Made by a program: the position numbers and the translations under genes. Positions 11,996-23,700 of a stretch of DNA of 64,000 nt are shown one piece after another (position 1 is the stretch's first letter; each line of letters starts with the position of its first letter). The stretch covers positions 554,910 to 618,909 of the forward strand of contig NW_020170420.1 of NCBI RefSeq assembly GCF_000524195.1, written 5' to 3'. The notes under the pieces were generated by a model. It had not been told where the DNA came from, did not search any database, and worked only from the letters and a program-made list of their open reading frames with translations. The stretch comes from Echinococcus granulosus (lineage: Eukaryota > Platyhelminthes > Cestoda > Cyclophyllidea > Taeniidae).

Positions 11996-14734
11996 ATGAG
12001 ACAAGATTCCTTTGTTTATGCTATGAAAAATGCGGGTGATTTGGTGTGGGTAACGAAAATCTGCCGTACACGAATGGAAGAACTGCCTTCTTGCTTTAGC
12101 GCAACTAGCATTGTAACTCGTGCCACTTTGCTGATTTTATTCGCATAGCTCAAAAATATGCTTTTACAGTGGATGAGTGAGGTACCTAGTCCTTTTCCTC
12201 TTTCGGATGCTCGAGCTTGGTTGAGACGTTATTTGGTCTCCAACCACGGAGATGCCGTTAAGGTTGACGAGTTTCTTTCGTTTCTTCAATCAAACGACTA
12301 TATTAAGATCATTTGTTACGAAAAACGCAATTTACCCTTATTTTAGTAAGATTTTTCCCGTTTGTACACACATCTCTAGTCCGAATGATGAATCACTTTG
12401 TTATGCACATGGTGGGCAAACAAGTAGTGTGTTTTTGCAATCGTAGTTTTACATTCTAGAAGCCTCGAATTCCTGTCGTGGCTATGGAAACTCAGCTTCA
12501 GAACGAATGGAACGGGCACTTTATTATCGCTCATTGTCTTTAAAACTGCTGAAAAGGTGTGTTTTGCTATTTGCTTTATCATATGTGGTAAAGGCTCACT
12601 TCCTACCTGCCAGATAGCGTGAAAAATGACCTCCATCCGTCACTTCACTACAAAAATTTATCAATTGTGAAGGAAATTCTCAATTTCCCACCCCTTGAGA
12701 CATGTAAATTTTGCTCAGATTGGCTTACTGAAATTGGTGAAAATATATATCATAATAGACAGGAATCAGGAATTGATCTGAGTTCCAGTCTTCTTGTCCA
12801 TCTGGATTTCTTACGCAGATGTGAGTTTCACCTTTTTACTGTGTTCTAACTACCTCGAATTTTGCTCTGTTTTAATTCCTATTCAATGGACTTAAATAAT
12901 TTCTGGTTTTTGCCACTTTCTGTATTAAGGCCCTGACAGTAGTGTACTTTCAAAAGAAAATATGGCCGACGTTTTGAATGATATTGTTCGAACGATCGTC
13001 AAATTATTGAAGACCTTTGACTTCTTCGTCCCCCCTAACCCGATCACAGTTTCTCTTTTCAAGTTAGTTTTACGTAAGTATGAAACCAGTTTTAGGCATA
13101 GTTTTGCGTCTATTAGATGTCTTAACTACACCCCGATTATGCTAGGACCTAAACTTCGATTCTGTCGTACCTAGAGCGTCCTGAAGTACAGAAGAGAAAA
13201 AACCGACAACCACCCAGTGCATGGATCGGCAACCGAATGGGTGTTCTGTAAGTGCGCTCTTCGGATTACTTCACTTTGACCTCATCTCAACTTTTAGGAG
13301 TGACCCCTTTTTCTTACCCAACAAAAGATCTTCAATGCGTGACCCCCATGTGCAAAGACCTACAGAGTCAGAGGTATCAACTTCAAAAGTGTTTCGCCGT
13401 TCCCAATCAATGTCCCCAGGATCTCGAAGGTAGGGTCCAGCAAAAATTCGCTTTCGCCTTTTCTCTAGGTTATCGTTGAACTCCATAGATCTTCACGTGA
13501 ATATGTCATTCTCTCGGCCTTTCATGATGTCCGGTAGACTGCAGAGGGCCCATTCGGACATTTTCAATCCCACCGACTGTGTGGAACGAGCACTGCGTCT
13601 AGCCACCACTCTACTCTGTCCAAATACTTGTTCTATTATTGCTCACCTAACCGCCGCTATTAGAAGCATCCGGAGCAACACAAATCGTGAAGGTTTTCAA
13701 GAGGACTACTTCCCTTTATCTAGCGTTGAATGCGTAAGTTTAGATTTTCTTCCAACTGTTGACTGCTCACTCATTTTTGCCCTCACAGATGGCGGTTCTC
13801 ATGGCACCGATTCTGTTTCCGGTGGTCTCTCAACGTAGGGTGACTCATAGTTCTCGTCTAGACTGTGGGGAATGGAGGGAGGCTCTTTTGACCACTCTTT
13901 TCTCTGCTGACGCGGGGAAGTGTATCCAACCCGCTGAGCTTCTTCTTGACATAGTTGATCCAACTAAGATTCCTTCGCTAGCTAAAGTAATTGCGCCTTG
14001 ACTTCTTTCTTAACTGTCAACCGATTCGCACTCCCATTTTTTCTATTATTTGAATTTATTGTAGGCGTTAGAACTAACTGTGAACTGTCAATCATCACCG
14101 AAAGTAGCTCCTCTCCAGTCGTCTTTCTCCCGCCTTAACATCAAGTCGTCATCCCACGGTACAGCAGCTGCTTCCATGGGTCCCCGTCATACTAAGCTTG
14201 AAAATGAGAGATCTTTCTCTTCTGAGACACCTAGTGCTTCCCCAACGTTATTGCAGCCAACCCTACCGGCTAGTTTGCGATGCTCACTTTTTTCTGTAGG
14301 TGGGCTGACTCTCTTACACAGGCTTTTCTTTAGAGAAAACCGGCGTCACAACAGCGATTAGCTAACTTGGGGAAGACCTATGAACTGATGAAACTGTTGA
14401 ATGGGATTCTTGAGGACCGAGCCATGGACCCCAAGGTGAAGCTGAATCATCTTCGACAGGTATTATTAGGGGAAAATCCACCTCACTCCCTCTGTTTCAT
14501 TGGATCAAGTTAAACAAGGCCTATTTACAGTTCCAAACCTTCCATGGGGACGTCTTCTGGATGCGTTTTGGCGATGTAAAAACGGCGGAGAGGTATTTCG
14601 ACCGCCTCAACCATCGAATCGCAAATGCTTCAACTAAGAAGGCTCCAGAGACGCCGGTTGCAGGTATGCCAAAGTCGAGTAGTGCGTTCTTCCGGCGAAG
14701 GGTACGCTCCAATACTCCCAAACCTTCGCAGTAG
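11996..14734 (+). CDS. DEPDC1: DEPDC1-type DEP and RhoGAP-like domain protein
   Basis: DEPDC1 proteins are mitosis- and proliferation-linked proteins with an N-terminal DEP domain and a RhoGAP-like domain. Thirteen exons join phase-consistently into 671 aa: 11996-12112, 12170-12345, 12380-12423, 12460-12558, 12614-12820, 12930-13073, 13175-13247, 13298-13429, 13469-13733, 13789-13986, 14065-14295, 14334-14459 and 14531-14734. The DEP half includes SDARAWLRRYL. The GAP-like half includes ENMADVLNDIVRTIVKLL, then CVERALRLATTLLCP. The C-terminal block AMDPKVKLNHLRQF, then FGDVKTAERYF, matches the family's conserved end. ATG 11996 follows an in-frame stop at 11984. Introns are tiny: twelve of 34-109 nt. 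The weakest junctions are the donor after 12558 and the first intron. DEPDC1A and DEPDC1B cannot be told apart. Confidence 0.72.
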
Positions 14735-15805
14735 ACGACTTACTGCGGTGTGACTAGTCGGATGCCCATAATTCCATTCGTCATTTTGTACATTTTTTGC
14801 TTTAATGCGCATAGTACTTCAACCTCTGTACCCAAGGATGATATATGCATATATTTTTAATGCTTTTTAATCAGCGTCGTATTAATTAAGGAAACTCAGG
14901 TTGTGCTCGCCTTCGTGCATTGGAAATGCACTTTCTCGGTGGTATCTATAACGGGCTTAGGCGCAGGAATTGTTTGTTGTGTAGTGCCCAGAGTCCTACC
15001 TGAAGTTGTGAGAAGCCGCAGTGGTATGGCAGAACATATCTCACTAGCATGCAGGAAAGTTGGGAGGCAACTGACCTGGTCCAAAGGTCACACTACCGAG
15101 CGAAGTCATGGACGGCCGAGAGTGAGGTGCTTATGGAGTAGGCCACGGAACCGGTACAAGCACCGAAGTATTTCGTCTGCAGGGGTTGTGCACTTAGCGG
15201 TGATGCAGGTGTGACACTCATTCTTGTGTGGGCTTATTGGGTGGTGGTGATCGGAACTGGAGTAGTGGGGTGCCTATCCCAAATTTGTGGTTTTTAAGCC
15301 CGAGTGGATGCGTCACCATTGGTCAGTGAGTTGGTGGGGGTGGTTGCCCCCTACCTCACCTCAACTGCCGATACAACCTTTTGTGTGTATAGGTAGATTC
15401 GATAAAATCTGGCATCAGCTGTCAAAATAAGCCTCTAACTCCTAGCTGCTAATCTATCAAACTTAAATGAGAAGCCGCAATCTACTAAGAGAATCCGTTG
15501 AAATTTATAAAAAAGGGATGAAATTTCAAAAGGTGCAGGAAGTTAAGGATTGATAGCTTCAAGTTCCAGATTGCGAAAAATATGTATTTTACCATACTCC
15601 TTAATTTTTAGAAGAAGAATGGGGCTTCGGTGACCTTAATAGGCGTTTCGGTTTTAGACTTTCAAATTTCAGCACCAGTTAACATTATAGTTCTTCTTCT
15701 GTTAATCCCTTGGCGAATATACAAATTTACTTATTATAATAATCATAATTTTTAAGAAGGTCGTCTGCTGGCGCCTCATTCTTTTGGTCGCATATCTTGC
15801 TCGTT
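14735..15805. other. Intergenic region between DEPDC1-type gene and AHCY
   Basis: It holds the DEPDC1-type 3' UTR and the AHCY promoter. A G-rich block at about 14900-15380 contains a 103-codon open frame without recognisable motifs, which looks like chance or an old repeat. No AATAAA is obvious. The part from 15400 to 15800 is AT-rich. Confidence 0.45.
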
Positions 15806-17261
15806 ATGGGTCCCGCGTACAAAGTTGGTATGTTTTGTTTCGATGCTTCTCTGGCAGCCTATTTTCCGGGAATCGCGACCATTTTATTGCATTTTAGCTG
15901 ATATTGGTCTTGCTGAGTGGGGGCGTCGAGAGATTGAAATAGCTGAGAATGAGATGCCGGGATTGATGAAACTGCGTGCCATGTATGGCGCAGCTCAGCC
16001 CCTTAAAGGAGCTCGCATTAGTGGTTGCCTTCACATGACTATCCAAACCGCAGTTCTTATCGAAACCTTAACTGCCCTAGGTGCTAAAGTTCGTTGGTCA
16101 TCGTGCAACATTTTCAGCACCCAGGATCATGCAGCCGCTGCCATTGCCAAAACTGGAGTTCCTGTATTTGCTTGGAAAGGTGAAACTGAGGAAGAGTACG
16201 TATGGTGCATGGAACAGACACTGCAGTTTGAGGACGGTCCGCTGAACATGATTCTTGACGATGGTGGTGATCTAACCAGTCTCGTTCACGACAAATATCC
16301 CCACCTTTTAAGTGGTATCAAAGGTGTCACTGAGGAGACAACCACTGGAGTTCACGCACTCTACAAGCGCCAAAGGGAGGGCAAATTAAAGTGTGCCGCT
16401 ATGAATGTCAATGACTCTGTTACAAAGAGCAAGTTTGACAATCTCTATGGTTGTCGAGAGTCACTGGTTGACGGTCTTAAACGGGCCACTGATGTCATGT
16501 TGGCCGGTAAAACGGCTTTTGTTGCTGGGTATGGTGACGTTGGTAAAGGTTGCTGCCAATCTCTCCGTTCCTATGGCTGTCGTGTATTGGTCAGTGAAAT
16601 TGACCCAATCAACGCTCTTCAGGTGGGTACTTGCTTTCCGTTTTATTGATCTTTTTCCTCTATTAAGGCTGCCATGGAAGGCTACGAGGTAACGACCGTT
16701 GATGAAGCCGCCAAAGAAGCTCATATCTTCGTCACGGCCACGGGCTGCTGCGATGTTATTGTGGGGCGTCATTTTGAACAGATGCCGGAAGACGCGATAG
16801 TTTGCAACATCGGACACTTCGACGTCGAGGTTGATGTTGCTTGGTTGAATGAAAACTGTGTGGAAAAGGTGAAAGTGAAGCCACAGGTGGATCGTTACCT
16901 TCTGAAAAATGGTCGGCATATTATCCTCCTAGCTGAGGGTCGTTTAGTTAACTTGGGCTGTGCTCATGGCCACTCGAGTTTTGTCATGTCAAACTCATTC
17001 GCCAATCAAGTCCTCGCGCAAATTGAGCTTTACACGAAATCTGAAAACTACCACATTGGTGTCTTTATGCTGCCCAAAAAGGTGAGGTCATTTTTCCCCC
17101 CTCATCACTCCGCTTCTTCGTAATTCTAGTTGGACGAGGAGGTAGCCGCAGCTCATCTGGACCAACTTGGAGCCAAGCTGACGAGGCTTACCAAGGAGCA
17201 GGCCGAGTACATAGGCGTCCCAATCGATGGGCCCTATAAAGTGGATCACTATCGTTACTAA
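15806..17261 (+). CDS. AHCY: S-adenosylhomocysteinase
   Basis: This cytosolic NAD-dependent enzyme hydrolyses S-adenosylhomocysteine to adenosine and homocysteine, relieving product inhibition of methyltransferases. Four exons: 15806-15827, 15898-16622, 16668-17081 and 17130-17261, giving 430 aa against 432 in human. The introns are 70, 45 and 48 nt. Visible motifs are [18 protein letters not shown] and the catalytic-region [18 protein letters not shown]. The NAD-binding loop GYGDVGKG is at residues 218-225. Further on are [23 protein letters not shown] and the invariant C-terminal DHYRY. The start MGPAYKV with a phase-1 intron fits animal orthologues. One oddity is that the usual AMGHPSFVMS block reads [10 protein letters not shown] here. 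All other catalytic segments look intact, so the enzyme should be active. Confidence 0.97.
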
Positions 17262-17315
17262 GTCGCCATGGCATCGATTCCAGCGCGCCGAAATTTAATG
17301 ATGACAATCAAGCTA

Positions 17316-17321
17316 AATAAA
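17316..17321 (+). terminator. AHCY poly(A) signal AATAAA
   Basis: A canonical hexamer lies 55 bases after the AHCY stop codon. This is the expected distance for a short 3' UTR. Confidence 0.7.
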
Positions 17322-17746
17322 GTTGTTCCCTCTCGCGTCCTCTTCTGCTGCTTTAAATCAAGGCGAGGGGATCAGAAAAGAATTTAATTTCCATAAGTGA
17401 TATCTTATAAGGAACTTCAGGATAGGGAGAGGTGGTGATGGAGTGGGTTTGGTTTTCTCAAGTTTGTACGTGTCAATAGAAAAGACAGGACCGGAAGGGG
17501 AAAGGGCTGGGTATCTTTTTTGGAGGGAGAATTGAAGGGAGGGATGGGGGAGAGAAAGTGACGAAGAGAAGACGGTGAAGTAGTAGAAGCGAATTTACAG
17601 AAAGCTGCATGGTTGTGGAGGTGGGGGGAGGCGGAATGATAAGACCGCAAGGGTCAGTGAAAAGGAGGGGTACACATCACGACATCAAGCGCAATGGAGA
17701 GTTGTTCCAGGCGACTTGCCTCCTCTCAGCTCTTTCGCTTTCGCCC
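17322..17746 (-). other. GAK 3' UTR / convergent gene gap
   Basis: This is the tail-to-tail gap between AHCY (+) and GAK (-), only 485 bp between stop codons. On the minus strand an ATTAAA at 17388-17383 could serve as the GAK poly(A) signal. The strand is pyrimidine-rich in the GAK direction around 17510-17650. No other gene is seen. Confidence 0.4.
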
Positions 17747-20700
17747 TCATGCTGTGCACTCCTCTTGACGCTCAAATTCTGCCATGGCGTCGTTGAGCTC
17801 CATGAGGATCAGCTTCGCCATGTTCATGTGTTCCGTATTCATCCACTACAAGGAATGTGTTTAACGTCCAAGTTAGATCAGATAGTCTAATGCATCACCC
17901 GCCGGCCGGAAGCAGAGATAAAGGAGAGAGAGGAGAGGCATTTCTTTGGCCTCCCGAGTTCTCATCGGCTTTAGGGAATGCTCAAGGCTTTACATCGGTA
18001 CCCACAAGCTTGTTTACTAAGTTTGAGACAAAACCGTTCCATAGAACAGACCACGCCAACTTTGTAGCGTGACACCATCGTGATTCAACAGCCTGAGGGG
18101 CAGAGGCGCTTCAATTACCCAAACTCATTGCGAGAAAAAAAAGTGTGGACTAAAAGTTCATTCTCTAACAATGGGAAGCGCATATCCAGCCTTGTTTACA
18201 AGCAGAAAAAGCACACACGGAGTTAGACACCGGATTGGTCTAATTTCGCAATGTTTGAATCACCATGGCATTTCGATTTAATTACAAAGAAGATAGGAGG
18301 GCTTGAATTAGTTGAGTCCACACAATTTACCGCACCGATTTGGAATCAAGCTCCGAAATGTCATGGCCAAAGAAGGCTAAATGTAGCCAGGGCATTAGAT
18401 TTCATGCACCCAGGTCGCCTCGGTTACAGTTTGGCGCCCCTAACACTACCACCTCAGGTGACTGCAAAAAGTTCGTGGGCACTTCGGTGTAACAGTATCG
18501 CAAGGACGAGTTGTGGCGTGTATTTGTGCAGGAGTTGTCCAATCCACCCACGCGTTTACCGGTGAACTTTGAGTCATGGACGTGGGTCACTCTGCCGACA
18601 CGGTACTCCGTGCCCCTCCTCTCTCTCTCTCTCTCTCGATTGTACTCTCGACCATCTTCCAGCTTACCTTGAACCCGCACTTCATCAAGTGTAGCTTGAA
18701 TCTGATGGATACGGTTCCAAATCCTAATTAAGTCGAGTTGAACTTGGCTCCAACACTCCAGAAGCTAGCTGTTGCTGTTGAATAGTACTTGGGGAAGGTG
18801 TGGCAGACCGACACACCGTCTAGAAATGGTTCGCTCAAAGGTAAGAGGCGTCATGTCAAGGAGGGGAGTCCCTCTGTTCTCCATCATTACCGATGGGAAA
18901 TGGCGTGTCGTTACTGTCCCTAACCACCTGGAGGTTAATATGAGTGATGAGCCAACTGGTTTACATCTTTGCCATCAACCGGGAGGAGATTGATCGTGAT
19001 GGAAACCACCGAGCAAGTGGATGTCATAGATGACAAAGTACTTGAAAATCTGTCACCCTCTTTCCCATCTTTTCACCCCACCTTCCAAAAAGGTGGCCAC
19101 TGGTGAAGAAGGGTTTATTGGCTGACGACTGACTGACAGATTGGCCTGTGATGCGGAAGGGTCTTAGCATTCCAACTTTCTTTACGGCAAGAAGCATAAA
19201 TGGTTACACCTAAACGACTCACTCCCACCACGATCCGCTCCACTCTCATAAGGACCCACACCGTGCATTGTTTGAAGTGTGTACCTAACTGAAGACAGAA
19301 TTATTTACTACGACCTGTTGGTATGCTGAAGGCCAAATAAATAGGGTACAGACACACCCAAATTTAGGGTAATCCTCGCCTCATAGAACGACAGATAGAA
19401 AATAAATAAGCATTAGACAGATCGAAACACCGATCTGGTATGGAAATATTAGGGCTGACCCTGTGACCTACTGTACTGGAATTAAATGGCCAGCGATGGA
19501 AACGTTATGTAAACAGAACAATATCTGGAGGTGAAAGCTGCCATGACAGTATTGATCAAGTGATTTTGTACAACAACACCTCAAAGGCTGAAAATGAAAA
19601 CAGAATAGGTAGTTTAAAGGTGCAACAGACATCAGATTTAAGTGCCAATAAACAACGTAGAACAACAGTGATTACAGCGGTTCAAAGAATTCGTGTCTGA
19701 CCTATTCACCCTGTTCGCCACAAAATGCTGCTGAAGAAGAAACTCAAGGCTGTAATTCTACCCATCTCGCGCTTGCTAATGCTCCTGCCTGTCCGTCCAA
19801 TTACAACACTCCTTCTTTACTGATGGAGATGGCAGTAAGCCCTCCCCCCCTGATGTTCATGCAGTCCTTAAACCTGCTGCAGGTATCAAACCCTCTAAGG
19901 CCATTGTGATAGGCATTGGGGAACACGCGGTGAGGAGTCACAAGTCATTGAATTGTGCTTTCAAGGCAATTGGTAGGATGCAGACTAAGCTGGAGTCACT
20001 TCAAGTTGAAAGGCATTCTAGTGTTTGATGAGAGGACGACTTATGCCGAACCCATCCACTGGTGAAAGAAGGGGTACTTACAGCCGTTCCCTCAAATGTG
20101 GTGGCAAAACGCCTCGGATTTGGGAGGACTATCGCATCACCACAGATGAACTAGAGGAGATTGTTTATCAATTCCACAGTTTGCGTTCCTTCTCTTCCGT
20201 ACTGTTCTCCTCTCATCCCCACATCTACCGAGCTGGAGAAACTTTTATTCCATTCTTACTTTCAAAGTGCCTTCACAGGATCTGAGGCAGATGAGAGTAT
20301 CCTGGGAATACTTCCTTTGTGCTTTTCCTTTGCTTCCAAGGCTGTTCTAATCCATCGGCATTTCGTAGACACAATGGAGCGCTGACTGGACTGCTACGAG
20401 ATTAAAAAATTTTTAATACACACCTCACGATTTTCACTGACCCTGAAGCTGTTAAATTCACCTACGACCCTCCCAAGTAGTTGGAAGAATCTCCTGCTAG
20501 AATGAATCAACGATGGATGCTTACTCTTATCCAGCAACACAGTGTTGGTGACATTCCTCATGATGATCAGGTCTCAACATGCCAGTGCTAAAGAGACTGG
20601 CATCTCTGCCCGCTTCCTTCCATAACCATTGTGGAGTACACAAGAGAATCCAATTTGTGACACATGGAAGCATTGACACGTTATCCTTAGAGCCACGAGA

Positions 20701-23700
20701 TGGAGAATAAAGAATAAGGGGAGTTTATAAACTTCGTAAGGAAACCTTGGTTACGGCTACATATTAGGGATCGCATCGTTATTTCTCCCACATTGAGATC
20801 AACAATCCTGAAAAACTTACATCCCTGTCATTTGGGCATCGAGAAGATGACGTCCGGAGCTCACCTTACAATGGCAGCTAACGGGACTTACTTGCGATAT
20901 CTCAAAGAGTTCCGGATATCACCTTAAATGTTTAACCAAGAGCCATTCACAACCAACTCAATGAACGTCACGGCCGATCTCTCTTGTAGCCTGGCAACAA
21001 ACATGACGACTACAACGGTCCATTCAGAACTTTTACGCAAACCAGGGGTGTACTTCATTAATTACATTCAGACGTTTAGACATCTGCAATCCCTTGGTGG
21101 TGCTGAACACTTCATCCGTCAATCCGCGCGGGCACATTCCTGAATGTTGCAGATTTCCTGACTGAAAGTATTCTAGTGCAGCTATTCAAGAGTTGTACCT
21201 AGTCTAAACTCCGCAAAAGTCGGAGAAATGACCTCAGGCCATGGAGGGGAATTGTTCTCAAGACCAAGGACCTTCTAGGCACAGCTGATAACTTTGTTCA
21301 CCAAAGGCATAAGTATCAACTTATGTATATTTCTGCCATCTCTGATCCTCCACAATTTCTGCCTACCGGAAATCCTGCACTACTGAGGGGACTGCAGTAG
21401 CTGAGGTCGCCAAAACCAACTCAAAACAAAGCGGCAAAATTACGAGAATTCATGTGCCTGGTTAGGATACCATACAAACGTACTTTGTAGCAGTTCGACA
21501 GAAGAAGCTGATGTGAACCAATAGAGGCAAAGGAACAGAGAAACCTCTCTTTCTCTCTCTCTCTCACACACACACACAAAATGAGACGGGAGCTTGCAAA
21601 CTCCACTTGGTCAAACGTTTTGTCCTCCCAGGAGGAGACAATTTGGCACTAGAGACATGCGCGATTGGCTAGAGTCAAGGTGATAATCACTGAGGGAAAT
21701 AAAAGAGGAGGAGGGGGGGATGAAGGCGAGTCAATACATTCGCCTCATCCTGAAGTGCAGATCTCATAAGTGAATTTTTGCTTGGTGGTCTCTACCATGT
21801 CGCCCTCTACCCGGATGATATCAAGGGTGTAAATCAGTTGGCGCATCACTCACGCTGACCACTAAAGTAGTTAGAGCTCGTGATGGAGAGCAGAGGGACT
21901 TTCCACCTTAACGTGATGCATCCTGCCTTTGAGCTAATCATTTCTGGGCGGTGCATTCCTCTACTACTGCGTACCACACGATCTTCTCCAAGTGCTATAG
22001 GAGGAGAGGCTTGCTAAGACCAGCCAGTTTCTGCAGCGTTGAAACCGAACGCAACTCGACTTGATTAGCAGCTGGAACCACAACCGTCAAAGTCAACCCA
22101 AATGAGGCTTCAAAAGAAGGGAAAGATGGTAGAGAATACAACCGAGAGAGGGGGGGAGAGTGTACCGTGTCGATAAATTGACCCAAGCTATGTCACTCCG
22201 CTCTCGACTGGATTTGTTCGGACCTGATATTCGTCTCCTCAGTAGCCAAGCCACCAATATCCCAACTATTGTGCATAACGATGACCGGCGACAAGTCTAC
22301 ACACGTCTGGTTGCTATTTGGTGATCCCTTAAGGCATAAGACTTAAACGAAACTATAAAGGTGAGCAATAAACTTGAGTTTATCTGCTTTGACAGAACGA
22401 TTGCAAAATGGCAGTGCAAACGTTGCCTAATCAACATCATGGGTCACGCTAGGCGCCAGGTCAAATGATACAGGAAGACTTATAAGCTGAGCACTACACA
22501 TCGCGATCCTTCCCCATGGGATCGAGATCAATCGTATCCAACGGCAAAGATAGGTGAAATTGGCAAGTCTACTCACCTTGTCAGGATGGACAGCACGAGC
22601 GGCCTTGCGGTACTGCTGCTTCACCTGTTTCACAGTCATCACATCTGCCATGGAGATTTGCTCCCATCGGACACCCTCCCACAGCACTGAGTTCAAGGTG
22701 CAGAGCAGGGCACGCACATTCTTCTCCTTGCCCTCCAACCACTCAATCACCTAGACAAAAAAAGGAGTGAATCGGCCTACCACCGGTAAGGACGCTGTGG
22801 TCAAGGCGAATGCGGACCACCTGAAAGGCGCACAAGCTTTCCTCCTCCAAGCTACTTCTAAGTTGATGGCTAGTTGGTGAATACATTTTCCAATTTTACT
22901 CCAAAAAAACAAATGTGACTGTTTTGTTGGACAACAAGACAGCGTTTGTAAATGTTGACAATCCCACTAAAAGGAAAAATTTCACCGCTTTAGCGCAGGG
23001 ACATACCTTCAGGGCTTCGCGATCTTCCGTCTGTGCCAGCTTCTGATGTCGAATCTCTGCCAGCGTTTTCGGTTGTTGGTTGCGTCTACTGCTCCCAAAA
23101 GCCTCCCCAGAGGAAGAACTAAAGCCGCCCAAAAGGTCTTCAAAAGTGTCCTCCGTGACACGTGGCCGGGCACCATGAAAACTAGGTGAGGCGGTGTTCG
23201 GTGCAGGGTTGTGCCTCGGCGACGTGTAGGAAGCCGACGATTGGTACTGTTGTTGTTGGGGTGGTGGCGGCGTCGGTGTCGCTTGTTGAGGTGTAAACAA
23301 TGGCTGCCGAGCTGAGGAGGAGGAGAAGGGAAAACCAAAAGTTGGACCTAATTAAAGGAAAGCAATTAACCGTTAGATTAAGAGAACTTTCAAATCAAAT
23401 GAATGACACCGTGTCGGTACTCAAAGGCTAAATATCATTATGAACAGGAACAAGTGTGGCAACAGGGATCGCTGAGAAAAAAAGGTGTCAAATCAGAAGG
23501 AAACCTTACCGGTGTTATTTGCGCCCATTGGTACTGATGAGGAAGGATATTGCTTACTTGGATGCACCGGGCTATGTGAATGGGAGCTCGCCTTGGCCGC
23601 TGCAGTCTCGAAGATATCGCCAAACTCCTGGAAGGGATTGCCACCGCGTGTGAGGTTCGATGACGAGGAAGAGATGTGCACGAAGGACGAGACTCCCACT

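Larger units (their letters stand above)
17846..22576. other. Last GAK intron, mostly mobile DNA
   Basis: This 4.7-kb intron splits the J domain. It contains the gypsy-type pol remnant (about 19680-21400), CT/CA microsatellites at about 18619-18637 and 21546-21578, and otherwise no recognisable exon. Confidence 0.6.
17747..22750 (-). other. GAK: GAK exons 20-21: auxilin-type J domain
   Basis: Exon 20 (22750-22577) codes IEWLEGKEKNVRALL, VLWEGVRW, VKQVKQQYRKAARAV and the HPD motif at residues 1282-1284 that stimulates Hsc70. The domain finishes in exon 21 (17845-17747): TEHMNMAKLILMELNDA, then a 13-residue tail. The intron between them is 4.7 kb. The usual NDAW reads NDAM here. Confidence 0.8.

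Noticed and set aside
14903..15214. 103-codon + frame between DEPDC1-type gene and AHCY
   Set aside because: The residue composition is odd, there are no motifs, and it lies in a G-rich repeat-like block.
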